The position numbers were made by a program, and so were the translations under genes. From positions 62,001-126,000 of the forward strand of contig NZ_JACHFJ010000006.1 in NCBI RefSeq assembly GCF_014201825.1: DNA of 64,000 bases, written 5' to 3'. This document shows positions 51,627 through 60,242 of the stretch, in pieces; within the stretch, counting starts at the first letter, position 1; every line of letters begins with the position of its first letter. The DNA is from Acidocella aromatica (lineage in GTDB: Bacteria > Pseudomonadota > Alphaproteobacteria > Acetobacterales > Acetobacteraceae). Under the pieces are notes generated by a model that saw only the letters and a program-made list of their open reading frames with translations, had not been told where the DNA came from and ran no database searches.

Positions 51627-52037
51627 TTACGGACTATCCGCCCCGGGCTGGGCGGCAATGCCGATATCGGTGACATTCGCCTTCCGCGCCGCGTCGATCA
51701 CGGTCATGAAATGCTGGAACGCCGCGGTCTTGTCGGCGGCAATGGTCACCTCGGTCTTGTCCGGCGCGCCATCGGCCTGGAACATCGCGGTCAGCTGGTC
51801 CGGCGTCATCACCTGATCCTTCACCTTGATCGTGCCGTCAGGCAGCACGTTCACGATGAATTTCGGGTGCGGCAGCTGGTCGGTCTGCGAGGCTGTCGGC
51901 AACTGCATGCTTACCCCGGCATCGGGGATCATCTGCAGCGTGACGATGATGAAGAACACCAGCAGGAACAACATCACGTCGATCATCGGGATGATCTCGA
52001 TGCGCGCCTTGCGGCGTTCGAAATAGCGCATGGTCAT
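51627..52037 (-). CDS. exbD: ExbD, TonB-system energizing subunit
   Basis: 136 residues. One transmembrane helix (~15-35) with the family sequence IEIIPMIDVMLFLLVFFIIV, containing the essential aspartate (IDVM). Forms the proton channel with ExbB. A second ATG two codons in is possible. Six bases after exbB. Confidence 0.92.
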   Translation of the reverse strand: MTMRYFERRKARIEIIPMIDVMLFLLVFFIIVTLQMIPDAGVSMQLPTASQTDQLPHPKFIVNVLPDGTIKVKDQVMTPDQLTAMFQADGAPDKTEVTIAADKTAAFQHFMTVIDAARKANVTDIGIAAQPGADSP

Positions 52038-52043
52038 GGCGCG

Positions 52044-52721
52044 TTACGCGGTCACGAGTTCGGGCGCACCCTGCGCCGCGACAGCGCGATGGGCAGCCGC
52101 CACGGGCGAGCCGTCGGTTCGGTTGACGATCATCATCTTCAGCGTGTCGAGCTGATGCACGACCAGACGCACCTGATTGGAAAGCGCGTTGAAACCGGCA
52201 AGCCCCAGCATGGCGATGAACAGGCCAAAAGCGGTGGCGACCAGCGCGTCGGCCACGCCGCCAGTCACTTCCGCCGGCGCGTGACCCGGCTGTGCCAGCA
52301 CGTTGAAGGCGTGGAACATGCCGATGATGGTACCGAACAAGCCAAGCAGTGGCGCCAGGGTGGTCACAGTGTCCAAAATCCACAGGCGGCGGTCCAGCGA
52401 CGGCGCGATCAGCATGATCGTCTCATCCAGCCGGTTGGTCATGGCATCGGTGCCGGAGGTGCCCAGATGGCGAATGGCCGCGTCGAGCAGCGCGGCCTCC
52501 GGCAGGCTCCCGGCTGAGGCCAGAAGCGATGACAACTCTCCATGACGCAGCGCGGAAAACGCCGCGGTGGAACGGATCACGGACTGACCATGCAGGATGG
52601 TGCTGCGCAAGGACCAGAAACGGTCGATGATGACGGCCAGTGCCGCGAGCAGCAGCAGGGCCAGGACGTAAAGTACCCCATCGGAATAGTTCGCGAGGTA
52701 GACAACATAGGAAAAGCTCAA
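52044..52721 (-). CDS. exbB: ExbB, TonB-system energizing subunit
   Basis: 225 residues, three transmembrane helices. APLLGLFGTIIGMFHAFNVL (near 120-140) and ALVATAFGLFIAMLGLAGFN are the conserved MotA/TolQ/ExbB channel helices. First gene of exbBD-tonB; a strong hairpin separates it from the receptor gene. Confidence 0.93.
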   Translation of the reverse strand: MSFSYVVYLANYSDGVLYVLALLLLAALAVIIDRFWSLRSTILHGQSVIRSTAAFSALRHGELSSLLASAGSLPEAALLDAAIRHLGTSGTDAMTNRLDETIMLIAPSLDRRLWILDTVTTLAPLLGLFGTIIGMFHAFNVLAQPGHAPAEVTGGVADALVATAFGLFIAMLGLAGFNALSNQVRLVVHQLDTLKMMIVNRTDGSPVAAAHRAVAAQGAPELVTA

Positions 52722-52794
52722 CGCCGGTCTCCTGTTCAGGCCAGGCCTGATACATCAAGTTACATAATCGTTGTGTGACAGATTTGCGTCTTTA

Positions 52795-52822
52795 CAAGAG
52801 GCCGGCTTGCGCCGGCCTCTTG
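52795..52822. terminator. 12-bp perfect hairpin between the receptor gene and exbB
   Basis: CAAGAGGCCGGC and GCCGGCCTCTTG enclose a TTGC loop. On the minus strand it follows the receptor stop; the T-tract is poor, so it may attenuate rather than end transcription. Confidence 0.65.
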
Positions 52823-52830
52823 CGCACGGC

Positions 52831-55170
52831 CTAGAAATTGATGGGCACGGAAATGCTCACGAAGGCCGCGACACCCGGCAGCGTATAGTACCAGAGTTGC
52901 CCGGCGGCATCCGTGCCGTTATCAAAGACCACCTTCTGGTTATTGGTGATGTTATCCACGTTCAGCTTCAGCTTCACCTGGTTCAGGTTCTGGCTGAGAT
53001 GATTGAATGTGTACCCAGCCGCGAGGTTGACGACGTTATACGGATCGTACCACCCCCCCGGAGAATGACCGCCCGCAGGGCTGTTGGCATAGGTGCCAAT
53101 GCCAGTGTTGCCGGAGTATTCGCCACCGGTCCACTGGTCGATGATGGAGGCGTAGATGCCATCGCGGTCGTAGATCAGGCCAAAATTGGCCGTGCCCTGC
53201 GGCGCCTGGGTTATGCTGATATTGCTAGATGTGCGGAACGCCTCATTATACCCGGCATTGGCAAAGGCTGTCAGACCGAAATCGAAGCTGTACGCCGCCT
53301 CCGCCTCGACACCGCGATAGATCGCGCCGCCGACATTGGTATAGTACTTATTCGCGCCCGATCCCACAGATTCCATGAAGTTCTGGAAGTGGATGGTGTA
53401 GAGGTCGCCTGAAAGAGCGACATGCTGATCCTGATACGCCATGCCGGTCTGGAAGTTGATCGTGCTTTCCGGTTTGAAGGTCGTCGAATTCAAGTTTTGG
53501 ATATAAAAAGTGTTGAGGTTCGGCGCGAGGAAACCTTCCGCCCCCTGCACATAGGCGGATAGGTTGGGAGTGAAGCTGTACTGCGCCTCAAAAGAAGGCA
53601 GCGCCTTGCCCCAGGTATGATCAAACCCCTGCGCAAGCCCCGTCCCCTGGTTCACCGGGGCATTCAAGGCGCGGCGGAACATGGCGTATTTCACACCGAA
53701 GGTCAGCGTCAGAGCGTCGATCGGCTTCCAGTCGAACTGGCCATAGGGCTGGAAGGTGTAAAGTTGGTTGTGTTGCAGCCTGTCGATGGGGTTATAGGTC
53801 GAATCATAGGTCGAGCCACTCCAACCGCCGATATAGTTAGTCGCGTTATTTGCATTCATGATCGCCTCCTTCTGGAAGCGAGTATTCACCTGATGGTCAA
53901 ACCAGAAGCCAACCTTGACATCACCAAAGGACAAATCTTTTTGAAGGCGCTGGATCGTACCGACAGAGCGGTAATCCATCTCCATTTGCTGCCCAGGCAC
54001 GCCGGTTACCTGCGCCCCATTCGGCGCATAAGTCACAAGATTCTGCACGGCATTCGTAGGCAGCGCTTCTCCAGGCAGCCCCTGACCATTGGCATCCAGA
54101 CCATTCAGGCCACGATGGTAATAACCATAGGTATAGACCTTGCCGTCATACAAGACGCCATCCCCGAGACTCGACTGAAGGTCGATATATTCCATATCGT
54201 TTGTGATATGGTCTGTATTGTACTTATAGTAAGCTTGGCTGGTAGGGTCGAGATTATTACCGTAATCTGGACCGAACAGCGCGATCTGGTCCGAGGTCGC
54301 TCCCGTATCGAAGCTCTGGTACAACCTATTGTAGTCGGCCAACAGCGTGATCGTGGTGCCGGTGTTGACTGGGATCACTACCTTGCCGAAGAAATTTGTA
54401 CGCTCCTGCGGCGTGTTGGTCTTGCCGCCATTGCTGGCCATGTGCTCGGCATCGACCACGGCGGTCGTGCCGTTAGCACTCTGGATCGAGCCGGTATTCA
54501 GCGTCGCTCCGCCGATGGTGGTGCCCCAGCTGCCCCACTCGCCATAAGGCGTGATGCTGCGCTGTGCGGTGGGATCGATGGTGCGGATCGACATCGTGCC
54601 GCCAAACGTTGCATTACCCACCGTGGAAGCCGTGCCTGGACCACGATCGACAATCATCTGGCCGATCTGCTGGTTGGTGAAAAACGAAGTCGAATGCGTT
54701 GTAAAATCGTTCGAGTCGCCAATGGGGATGCCATCGAAGGTGACGTTGTATTGACCATTCTGGAAACCGCGCAGCACCGGACCATTGGCCTCTTGCAGGC
54801 CGGGGCCGTTCGGGCTGATGGCCGAGACCGACGGCGTGAGCTTGGCGATATCGACCCAGCTTTGCGTGCCGGTGGTCAGGGTGGAGATGGTGTTCTTCGT
54901 TACCAGCGAGGTCGGCTGGCTGGCGTTCAGCGGCGCCTTGGAGGGTGCCTCATACGGCGCGGTGCCAGGCGTGCTGACAAGATCGGCGGCGCTCCCTGTA
55001 CCCGTGGAAAGCACGGAGCCGAGATCCAGGTTCACCGGGGCATTGGCCGTCTGTGCCAAAGCGGGTGCCGCGCCAAAACCGATGGCGCCACCAAGACCAA
55101 GATAAAGACAACGCGCCGAACAGAAGCTGCGCAGCGCCTGTCGAAAGCGGATCCCCTTAAGACCAGACAT
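52831..55170 (-). CDS. TonB-dependent outer-membrane receptor
   Basis: 779 residues. Signal peptide (to about residue 40, ALAQ), plug domain (about 90-200, with GPVLRGFQNGQYNVTFDGIP and DRGPGTASTVGNATFGG), 22-strand barrel region and a C-terminal aromatic residue (VPINF). The substrate is unknown; linkage to Fbp-like and ExbBD-TonB genes suggests a ferric chelate or metal. No N-terminal signalling domain. Faces upstream region 55171-55300 with direct repeats. Confidence 0.9.
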   Translation of the reverse strand: MSGLKGIRFRQALRSFCSARCLYLGLGGAIGFGAAPALAQTANAPVNLDLGSVLSTGTGSAADLVSTPGTAPYEAPSKAPLNASQPTSLVTKNTISTLTTGTQSWVDIAKLTPSVSAISPNGPGLQEANGPVLRGFQNGQYNVTFDGIPIGDSNDFTTHSTSFFTNQQIGQMIVDRGPGTASTVGNATFGGTMSIRTIDPTAQRSITPYGEWGSWGTTIGGATLNTGSIQSANGTTAVVDAEHMASNGGKTNTPQERTNFFGKVVIPVNTGTTITLLADYNRLYQSFDTGATSDQIALFGPDYGNNLDPTSQAYYKYNTDHITNDMEYIDLQSSLGDGVLYDGKVYTYGYYHRGLNGLDANGQGLPGEALPTNAVQNLVTYAPNGAQVTGVPGQQMEMDYRSVGTIQRLQKDLSFGDVKVGFWFDHQVNTRFQKEAIMNANNATNYIGGWSGSTYDSTYNPIDRLQHNQLYTFQPYGQFDWKPIDALTLTFGVKYAMFRRALNAPVNQGTGLAQGFDHTWGKALPSFEAQYSFTPNLSAYVQGAEGFLAPNLNTFYIQNLNSTTFKPESTINFQTGMAYQDQHVALSGDLYTIHFQNFMESVGSGANKYYTNVGGAIYRGVEAEAAYSFDFGLTAFANAGYNEAFRTSSNISITQAPQGTANFGLIYDRDGIYASIIDQWTGGEYSGNTGIGTYANSPAGGHSPGGWYDPYNVVNLAAGYTFNHLSQNLNQVKLKLNVDNITNNQKVVFDNGTDAAGQLWYYTLPGVAAFVSISVPINF

Positions 55171-55230
55171 TACAATCTACCTTCCTGTTTTATGTGTTTG
55201 CGTAGCGCCCACTACCAAACTTATCAGAAG

Positions 55231-55272
55231 GATTGTTTTACTACTTCGTGATTGTTTTATTTCAACACGAAG
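55231..55272. repeat. Direct and inverted repeats upstream of the receptor gene
   Basis: GATTGTTTTA occurs at 55231-55240 and 55250-55259. CTTCGTG (55244-55250) and CACGAAG (55266-55272) form a 7-bp dyad. Possibly a regulator site; no Fur, RirA or Irr consensus recognised. Confidence 0.35.
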
Positions 55273-55300
55273 ACAAATAGATATAACCCGCCACACTCTC

Positions 55301-56098
55301 CTACCGGGTTCGCAGCAAATCCAGACGCAGGCGGTCACGATGATCGGTGAGGCGGAAGATCGAAAAATAGACGGCGGCAAATGCGCCTAGGCAATTGCCC
55401 CCGACAATCAGAAACATCAGCAATATCTGATATTTGGCGGCACCGACCGGATCCATGCCTGCCAGCAGCTGGCCGGTCATGATCCCGGGCATGGTGATGA
55501 CGCCGGCAGCACTCATGACGTTGATCGTCGGGATCAGCGCCGTGCGGACCGCCTGGGCGGAGACGTCCCGCAAAGCCCCGTAGCGGCTGCTACCAAGTGC
55601 TAATCGCGCCTCAATCGCGGCACGCTCACGGCGGATGGTATTGAAAAAAGTGTCCAGGGACAGGCTAACCGCGTTCATCACATTCCCTAGGATGATGCCT
55701 GTCAGCGGCAGAGCCTCGCGCGAATTATACCAAGGCTCCGGCCGCAGCGCCGTTGTCAACGCGAGTACAGTGATCGTCACCGTCGCCAGCACGGTCGCGC
55801 CCCCGCCAGTGACGAACTGCCACGGCGCAGGCAGCCTGTGCTCCTGCCTGGCGCCAACCTCGTATGTGGCGGCGCCAGCCATGACGGCCGCCACCAGAAG
55901 CGTGACCCAGGGGTTTGAGAGTTGGAAGACAATACGCAGAACGAAACCGACCAGCAGCAGCTGAACCACCATCCGGACCGCCGCCAGCAATAGCGCCCGA
56001 TGTACCCGCAGCGACAGAATGAGCGACAGCACCGCGCAGAGCAGCACGAGCGAGGACGCGATGGCGAGATCGGCGGGGGTAAGGTTGATCGGTGTCAT
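55301..56098 (-). CDS. fetB: FetB-like iron export ABC permease
   Basis: 265 residues, about seven transmembrane helices. LTGIILGNVMNAVSLSLDTF and MPGIMTGQLLAGMDPVGAAK are typical FetB/YbbM motifs. With FetA it is thought to export iron and to protect from peroxide stress in E. coli. Overlaps fetA by four bases. Confidence 0.88.
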   Translation of the reverse strand: MTPINLTPADLAIASSLVLLCAVLSLILSLRVHRALLLAAVRMVVQLLLVGFVLRIVFQLSNPWVTLLVAAVMAGAATYEVGARQEHRLPAPWQFVTGGGATVLATVTITVLALTTALRPEPWYNSREALPLTGIILGNVMNAVSLSLDTFFNTIRRERAAIEARLALGSSRYGALRDVSAQAVRTALIPTINVMSAAGVITMPGIMTGQLLAGMDPVGAAKYQILLMFLIVGGNCLGAFAAVYFSIFRLTDHRDRLRLDLLRTR

Positions 56099-56694
56099 GC
56101 GGATATCTCGGTAAGCTGGCCGGATGTCATGTGATAACGCCGCGTAGCCATGCGATGTGCCTGCTGCTCATTATGCGTGACCATGACGATGCCGGTCCCG
56201 GAGGCCATAAGGTCTTTGAGCAGGGCTTCCACGCGCAGCACCGTTTTTTCGTCGAGCGCCGAAGTTGGCTCGTCCAGCAGCAGAACCCGCGGCTTGCGGA
56301 TGACCGCACGGATCAGCGCGAGGCGCTGCCGCTCGCCGGTCGAGAGCTGGCTGACGGACGCATCGAGCAACTGCTCGCCCAGGCCAAGCTGTGACAGAAA
56401 TGGCAGGGCGCTCTGCGCCGGATGCATATGCTCGCGCACATTTGCCGCCCACCAGCCGGACTCCGCTGCGACATAGGTAACCTGGCGGCGCCATTGAGGT
56501 GCTGGCATGGCGTTGCGGGACGCGCCACTCAGCAAAACTGAACCCTCGTTTTCATCGAGATCCGCGATCATCCGCAACAGCAGGCTTTTCCCGATGCCGG
56601 ACGGGCCGGATATGACGACGCATTCGCCGGCATCGACCTCAAGCCGGAAAGGTCCGCCGGGCGTTCCGGTCAGGCCATTGATCTCAAGCAGCAT
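56095..56694 (-). CDS. fetA: FetA-like iron export ABC ATPase
   Basis: 199 residues, short stand-alone ATPase as in FetA/YbbL: Walker A SGPSGIGKSLLLR, signature LSTGERQRLALIRAV, Walker B VLLLDEPTSALD. Partner of the downstream FetB permease. It faces the RpiR gene divergently. Confidence 0.88.
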   Translation of the reverse strand: MLLEINGLTGTPGGPFRLEVDAGECVVISGPSGIGKSLLLRMIADLDENEGSVLLSGASRNAMPAPQWRRQVTYVAAESGWWAANVREHMHPAQSALPFLSQLGLGEQLLDASVSQLSTGERQRLALIRAVIRKPRVLLLDEPTSALDEKTVLRVEALLKDLMASGTGIVMVTHNEQQAHRMATRRYHMTSGQLTEISA

Positions 56695-56868
56695 GGCTGG
56701 TCATGTCCTTCTGGCAGGAGAAGCCTGGCCAGGGCAGGCGATGGCTTCTGGTGCAACCGTTGGCGGAAAAAATGAACATGATTAAAGTAGTGGTCATTAC
56801 AAAACTTTCCCATGCGGCTGCAATCGCTACCGGCATGACAGTTTTAGGACGAATTGAGGGAGACTCCT

Positions 56869-57792
56869 TTGGAGCGGAAGGTAAAGAACCCACACGGCAA
56901 ACTGGAAACGCCCGTTACAGGCGGGAGCGAGGCTAACCGCCTCTCGGCGCAATTAGCCGCCCTGGAGGCTGAATTGCCCCCCGCCGTATTGCGGGTGGCG
57001 CATTACCTCAACCGGAATCGGGTAGCCGTATTGGCCAATTCAGCGGCCGAACTGGCGGCCATGATCGGGACCTCCGACGCCACAGTGGTGAGAACCGTGC
57101 AAGCCCTTGGTTTCCAGGGGCTTGGTGACCTGCGTCAATCCATTGCCACCTCGCTCGGTGGCGATTCCGCGCCGCTGCACCACATGCATCAGACAATGGA
57201 GGAACTAACCGGAAAAGCCGAGGAGGCCGCGACCACGGCTGCCGATCTGGTGATCGACACCCATGCCGAATCGCTGCTCCAGTTGCAAAAGGCCGAAGCG
57301 CGCGCCCAAATCCACGCCGCCATCGCCAAACTGCATCCGGTGGAGAGAATCGTCATCTACGCCGCCGGACCTTCAAAGCCGCTGGCTGAGTATCTGGAGA
57401 TTTTGCTCGGCCGGCACGGTCAGCCCGCGAAGGTGATCGGCCAAAGCGGACTGAGCCTCGCCGATGACCTTCTGGATCTTTCGGAGCGTGACGGGCTGCT
57501 GATGCTGTCTTACGGCAAACCATACCGGGAAGTTCTGCTGGCAGCAGCCGAGGCTGGAAAAATCGGCATTCCCATCGTTCTGGTGACCGATGCGCCCAAC
57601 ACAAAATTTGCCCGCACGGCGAACGCGGTCATCGCGGCCCGGCGCGGCAGGGCGGAAAGGGTCGCCCTGCACGGCACGACACTGATTGCGCTGGAGGCAC
57701 TGGTCATGGGGCTGGCCGTGGCCAACCGTAGCCAGACGATGCGCACACTCGCGCGCCTCGGCTCGTTGCGCGCGGCCTTGGGCCGGGAGTGA
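56869..57792 (+). CDS. MurR/RpiR-family transcriptional regulator
   Basis: About 307 residues. N-terminal HTH (SAAELAAMIGTSDATVVRTV near 60-80 of the long frame) and a C-terminal sugar isomerase (SIS) domain with IVIYAAGPSKPLAEYLEILL and LLMLSYGKPYREVL. The TTG at 56869 has AGGGAG six bases upstream and is preferred over TTG at 56854. RpiR proteins respond to phosphorylated sugars; no sugar genes are adjacent. Divergent from fetAB, convergent with the next gene. Confidence 0.82.
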   Translation: MERKVKNPHGKLETPVTGGSEANRLSAQLAALEAELPPAVLRVAHYLNRNRVAVLANSAAELAAMIGTSDATVVRTVQALGFQGLGDLRQSIATSLGGDSAPLHHMHQTMEELTGKAEEAATTAADLVIDTHAESLLQLQKAEARAQIHAAIAKLHPVERIVIYAAGPSKPLAEYLEILLGRHGQPAKVIGQSGLSLADDLLDLSERDGLLMLSYGKPYREVLLAAAEAGKIGIPIVLVTDAPNTKFARTANAVIAARRGRAERVALHGTTLIALEALVMGLAVANRSQTMRTLARLGSLRAALGRE

Positions 57793-57800
57793 TCAGCTGT

Positions 57801-58844
57801 TCAAGGCGCCCCCATACTGGCCGGCTGATACACGAGGAGCTTCGCCGTACCCGGCTTGAAGCTGTACCGGGGCGGCTTATTCGGCGCTGGGGGCGGAAGG
57901 ATGGAGAGAACATCGGCCGTCACGAGAAACACATCGCCGCTCACCGGGTCGATCTCCATCGTCCGCGCCCCCGGCGCCGTTTGCAGCGGAGGCATTACGA
58001 TGAAATGATCGGCGCCAAGTTCGCGGATCATGGAAAGACTGCCATCGCGGTTGGAGCTGAAGACGAGTTTCCTACCAGCGTCGAAGCGCGCGGCATCGCT
58101 GCCCTTGCCAATCGGCAGCAGCGCGACGACCTCGCCGTTTCGTGCATCAACAACAGCCATCTTCGCGTTCTCACAGCTTGAGAACAGGCGTTGCGAGACC
58201 GGATCGATGGCCAGCCCTGTCGGGCCGTCGCAGCCCGGCAGCGTCCATCGTGCGGTAACCGTATCCGTCTTTGTATCGATCCGTACGATCTGGTTCCTGT
58301 CCTTGATGTTCACGAACAGATCGCCCTCGGCGTCCACGACCAGGAATTCGGGTGCACCGCCAAGCGGGATGAGCTTCCCGGCCTGATTCTTGGCGGCATC
58401 GATGGGGAGCACGGCATTGGCATCTCCGCCCGCGATAAAAACCTGGCGGCTGGCAGGGTCATATACCATGCCATCGGCGTCTTCCAGCGCGGGGAGTTCC
58501 TTGGCAACCTGAAGCGATTTAACATTGAACACGCTGACGGTCTGCGTCTTGGCGCTATCGGCATAGCCAAGACCGGTTTCCGGATCGATGGCGATGCCAT
58601 GACTCCCTTGCAGACCAGCAACGTGGCCAATCACCTCACCCGCCTTGGGGTCAACAACGGTCAACTCGGAACCGTGGGAAATGAAGAGATGACCAGAAGA
58701 CGGGTCACGATACAGGTAATCCCATTTTACATCGCCGCCGAGCGGTATGGTTTCCGCCAGATGGTAGGCCGGCGCCGCCGTGGCTGCCGAGGCGCCAGCC
58801 AGCAGGGACGCCGCAAGCAGCATGGCAAATGATGATTTTTGCAT
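57801..58844 (-). CDS. YncE-like periplasmic beta-propeller protein
   Basis: 347 residues. Signal peptide (MQKSSFAMLLAASLLAGASA, cleavage near ATAA-PAY) and repeated beta-propeller blades such as HGIAIDPETGLGYADSAKTQ and GPTGLAIDPVSQRLFSSCEN. YncE-like proteins bind DNA or cofactors, and some are PQQ-related; the function is not known. Convergent with the RpiR gene; 3' RND-gene remnant upstream. Confidence 0.8.
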   Translation of the reverse strand: MQKSSFAMLLAASLLAGASAATAAPAYHLAETIPLGGDVKWDYLYRDPSSGHLFISHGSELTVVDPKAGEVIGHVAGLQGSHGIAIDPETGLGYADSAKTQTVSVFNVKSLQVAKELPALEDADGMVYDPASRQVFIAGGDANAVLPIDAAKNQAGKLIPLGGAPEFLVVDAEGDLFVNIKDRNQIVRIDTKTDTVTARWTLPGCDGPTGLAIDPVSQRLFSSCENAKMAVVDARNGEVVALLPIGKGSDAARFDAGRKLVFSSNRDGSLSMIRELGADHFIVMPPLQTAPGARTMEIDPVSGDVFLVTADVLSILPPPAPNKPPRYSFKPGTAKLLVYQPASMGAP

Positions 58845-58882
58845 GATATGGCCTTAAGAATTGGAAAGGACTGGATCAGCCT

Positions 58883-59098
58883 TCAGCGCACCCAAAATGA
58901 GAGCATGACCGCCAGCGCCAGTAGCACGAGCGAAAACTTCACCGGCACCCCCGAAATAACGACGACAGCAAGTGGCCGCCGCATCCTGGCACCAGCAGAG
59001 TTAGAATAGCTGCCGGTGCGGTCATTGCAATCGGCTTCAGGCTATTGGTGCCCGCTGTCATCAAGGCTTCATACAGATTTGCGCGCCCCCTTAGAAAC
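58883..59098 (-). pseudogene. 3' remnant of an RND efflux pump gene
   Basis: FLRGRANLYEALMTAGTNSL, then KPIAMTAPAAILTLL in one frame; after a frameshift near 58985, MRRPLAVVVISGVPVKFSLV to a stop. This is the last-two-helix region of RND pumps (the RPIAMTA and QPLAIAII-like segments). Nothing of the rest remains. Confidence 0.65.
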
Positions 59099-59118
59099 GC
59101 CCCACCTTTTCTGAAGTT

Positions 59119-59371
59119 TTATTTTGCATTGATTAGCGCCTTCAATTCCACGGCCGGATCAGCCAGCGCTACCGGATCGATGGGCGTTTTTCTGTCACCA
59201 TTTTTTCACCACGTTAAACTCGGCCACTGCGTTCACACAATCAGCCGCGACAACCTTATCTCCCTACAGGTAAAAGACGATGAATCCCTCCTGATTGAGT
59301 ACCACATCGCTTGCCTTGCCGACGCGGGCGAGGCTGAGCTGATGGCCCCGCACGGGGAAGAGACGGGTCAT
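59119..59371 (-). pseudogene. 3' remnant of a ferredoxin-reductase-type flavoprotein gene
   Basis: The segment LNQEGFIVFYL, a TAG stop, then GDKVVAADCVNAVAEFNVVK and, after a frameshift, DPVALADPAVELKALINAK to a stop. This order is the C-terminal reductase domain of rubredoxin/ferredoxin reductases. It holds both an in-frame stop and a frameshift. Confidence 0.65.
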
Positions 59372-59462
59372 GCGAAGAGGTCTCTGGACACGGGCAAGAC
59401 CGGATTACACTTGCGGCGCGGCGGCGGGCGCTTACGATCGCGCTTGCACCAGACGATCCGCG

Positions 59463-60242
59463 TCATCGGCGCATTGGCCGGCGCGGCCACATGGCGCTGG
59501 TGCGGGCCTGATAGGCGCGATACGCCTCGCCCCTGCGGGCCAGCATGGCGGCTTCCAGCGGGGGTACGCCCGTCAAGTAGCGCAGAACGGCGAACATCAG
59601 CGCCGGCGCGATGAACGAGAGCCATGTGAGCGGCTGCCCCGGTACCAGCGCGATGACCGGATACGCCAGCCAGAGCAGTGCCTCGCACAAGTAGTTGGGG
59701 TGGCGGCAGAACGCCCACAGTCCCGCCTCGCAAATGCCGCCCCGGTTGGCCGGATCGGCCCGCCAGGCGCGCAATTGCTGGTCGGCCAGGGCTTCGCCCG
59801 CCAGGGCGATGAGCAGCACGGCGACGCCGGCAATATCGGCGGCGCGAAGCCCCTGTGCGGGCTGCGCGGCGGCCAGATACACCGAGACCGCCAGCAGCCC
59901 GGTTACCGGCCCCTGCCCCGCAATAAGGCGGAACATCCGCGCCTGAAAGCGCGCCCCCGCCGCCGCGCGCATCAGAGCATAGCGCGTATCCTCGGGGGAC
60001 GTGACCACCCGCCAAGCGATGTGCCCGCCCAACCGCCCCGCCCATAGCACCGCCAGCACCGCCAGCAGAACGTGACGCCACACCGCTCCCGGCGCCGCGA
60101 GCGCCACCAGGGCGAACGCCAAGCCTGAGGAGAACGTCCAGAACACGTCGATCCACCCGGCATTGCCCGCCGCGCGCTGCACCAGCCAGGCAAGCACCAT
60201 GGCCAGCGTCACGCCCAGCCCGGCATAGAGGCAGAGGATCAC
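59463..60242 (-). CDS. DUF1295 (steroid 5-alpha-reductase-like) membrane protein
   Basis: 259 residues, about seven transmembrane helices, with NRGGICEAGLWAFCRHPNYL near 180 and the SRHPNY-type motif of the DUF1295/isoprenylcysteine methyltransferase-like superfamily. GTG start at 60242 overlaps the cfa stop; the longer frame extends into cfa. In RpoE-controlled operons DUF1295 genes accompany cfa-like genes, suggesting a role in fatty-acid modification. Confidence 0.75.
   Translation of the reverse strand: MILCLYAGLGVTLAMVLAWLVQRAAGNAGWIDVFWTFSSGLAFALVALAAPGAVWRHVLLAVLAVLWAGRLGGHIAWRVVTSPEDTRYALMRAAAGARFQARMFRLIAGQGPVTGLLAVSVYLAAAQPAQGLRAADIAGVAVLLIALAGEALADQQLRAWRADPANRGGICEAGLWAFCRHPNYLCEALLWLAYPVIALVPGQPLTWLSFIAPALMFAVLRYLTGVPPLEAAMLARRGEAYRAYQARTSAMWPRRPMRR

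Noticed and set aside
53617-55251. Long plus-strand open frame of 544 codons opposite the TonB receptor
   Set aside because: Antisense shadow of a GC-rich gene; no family features and poor composition.
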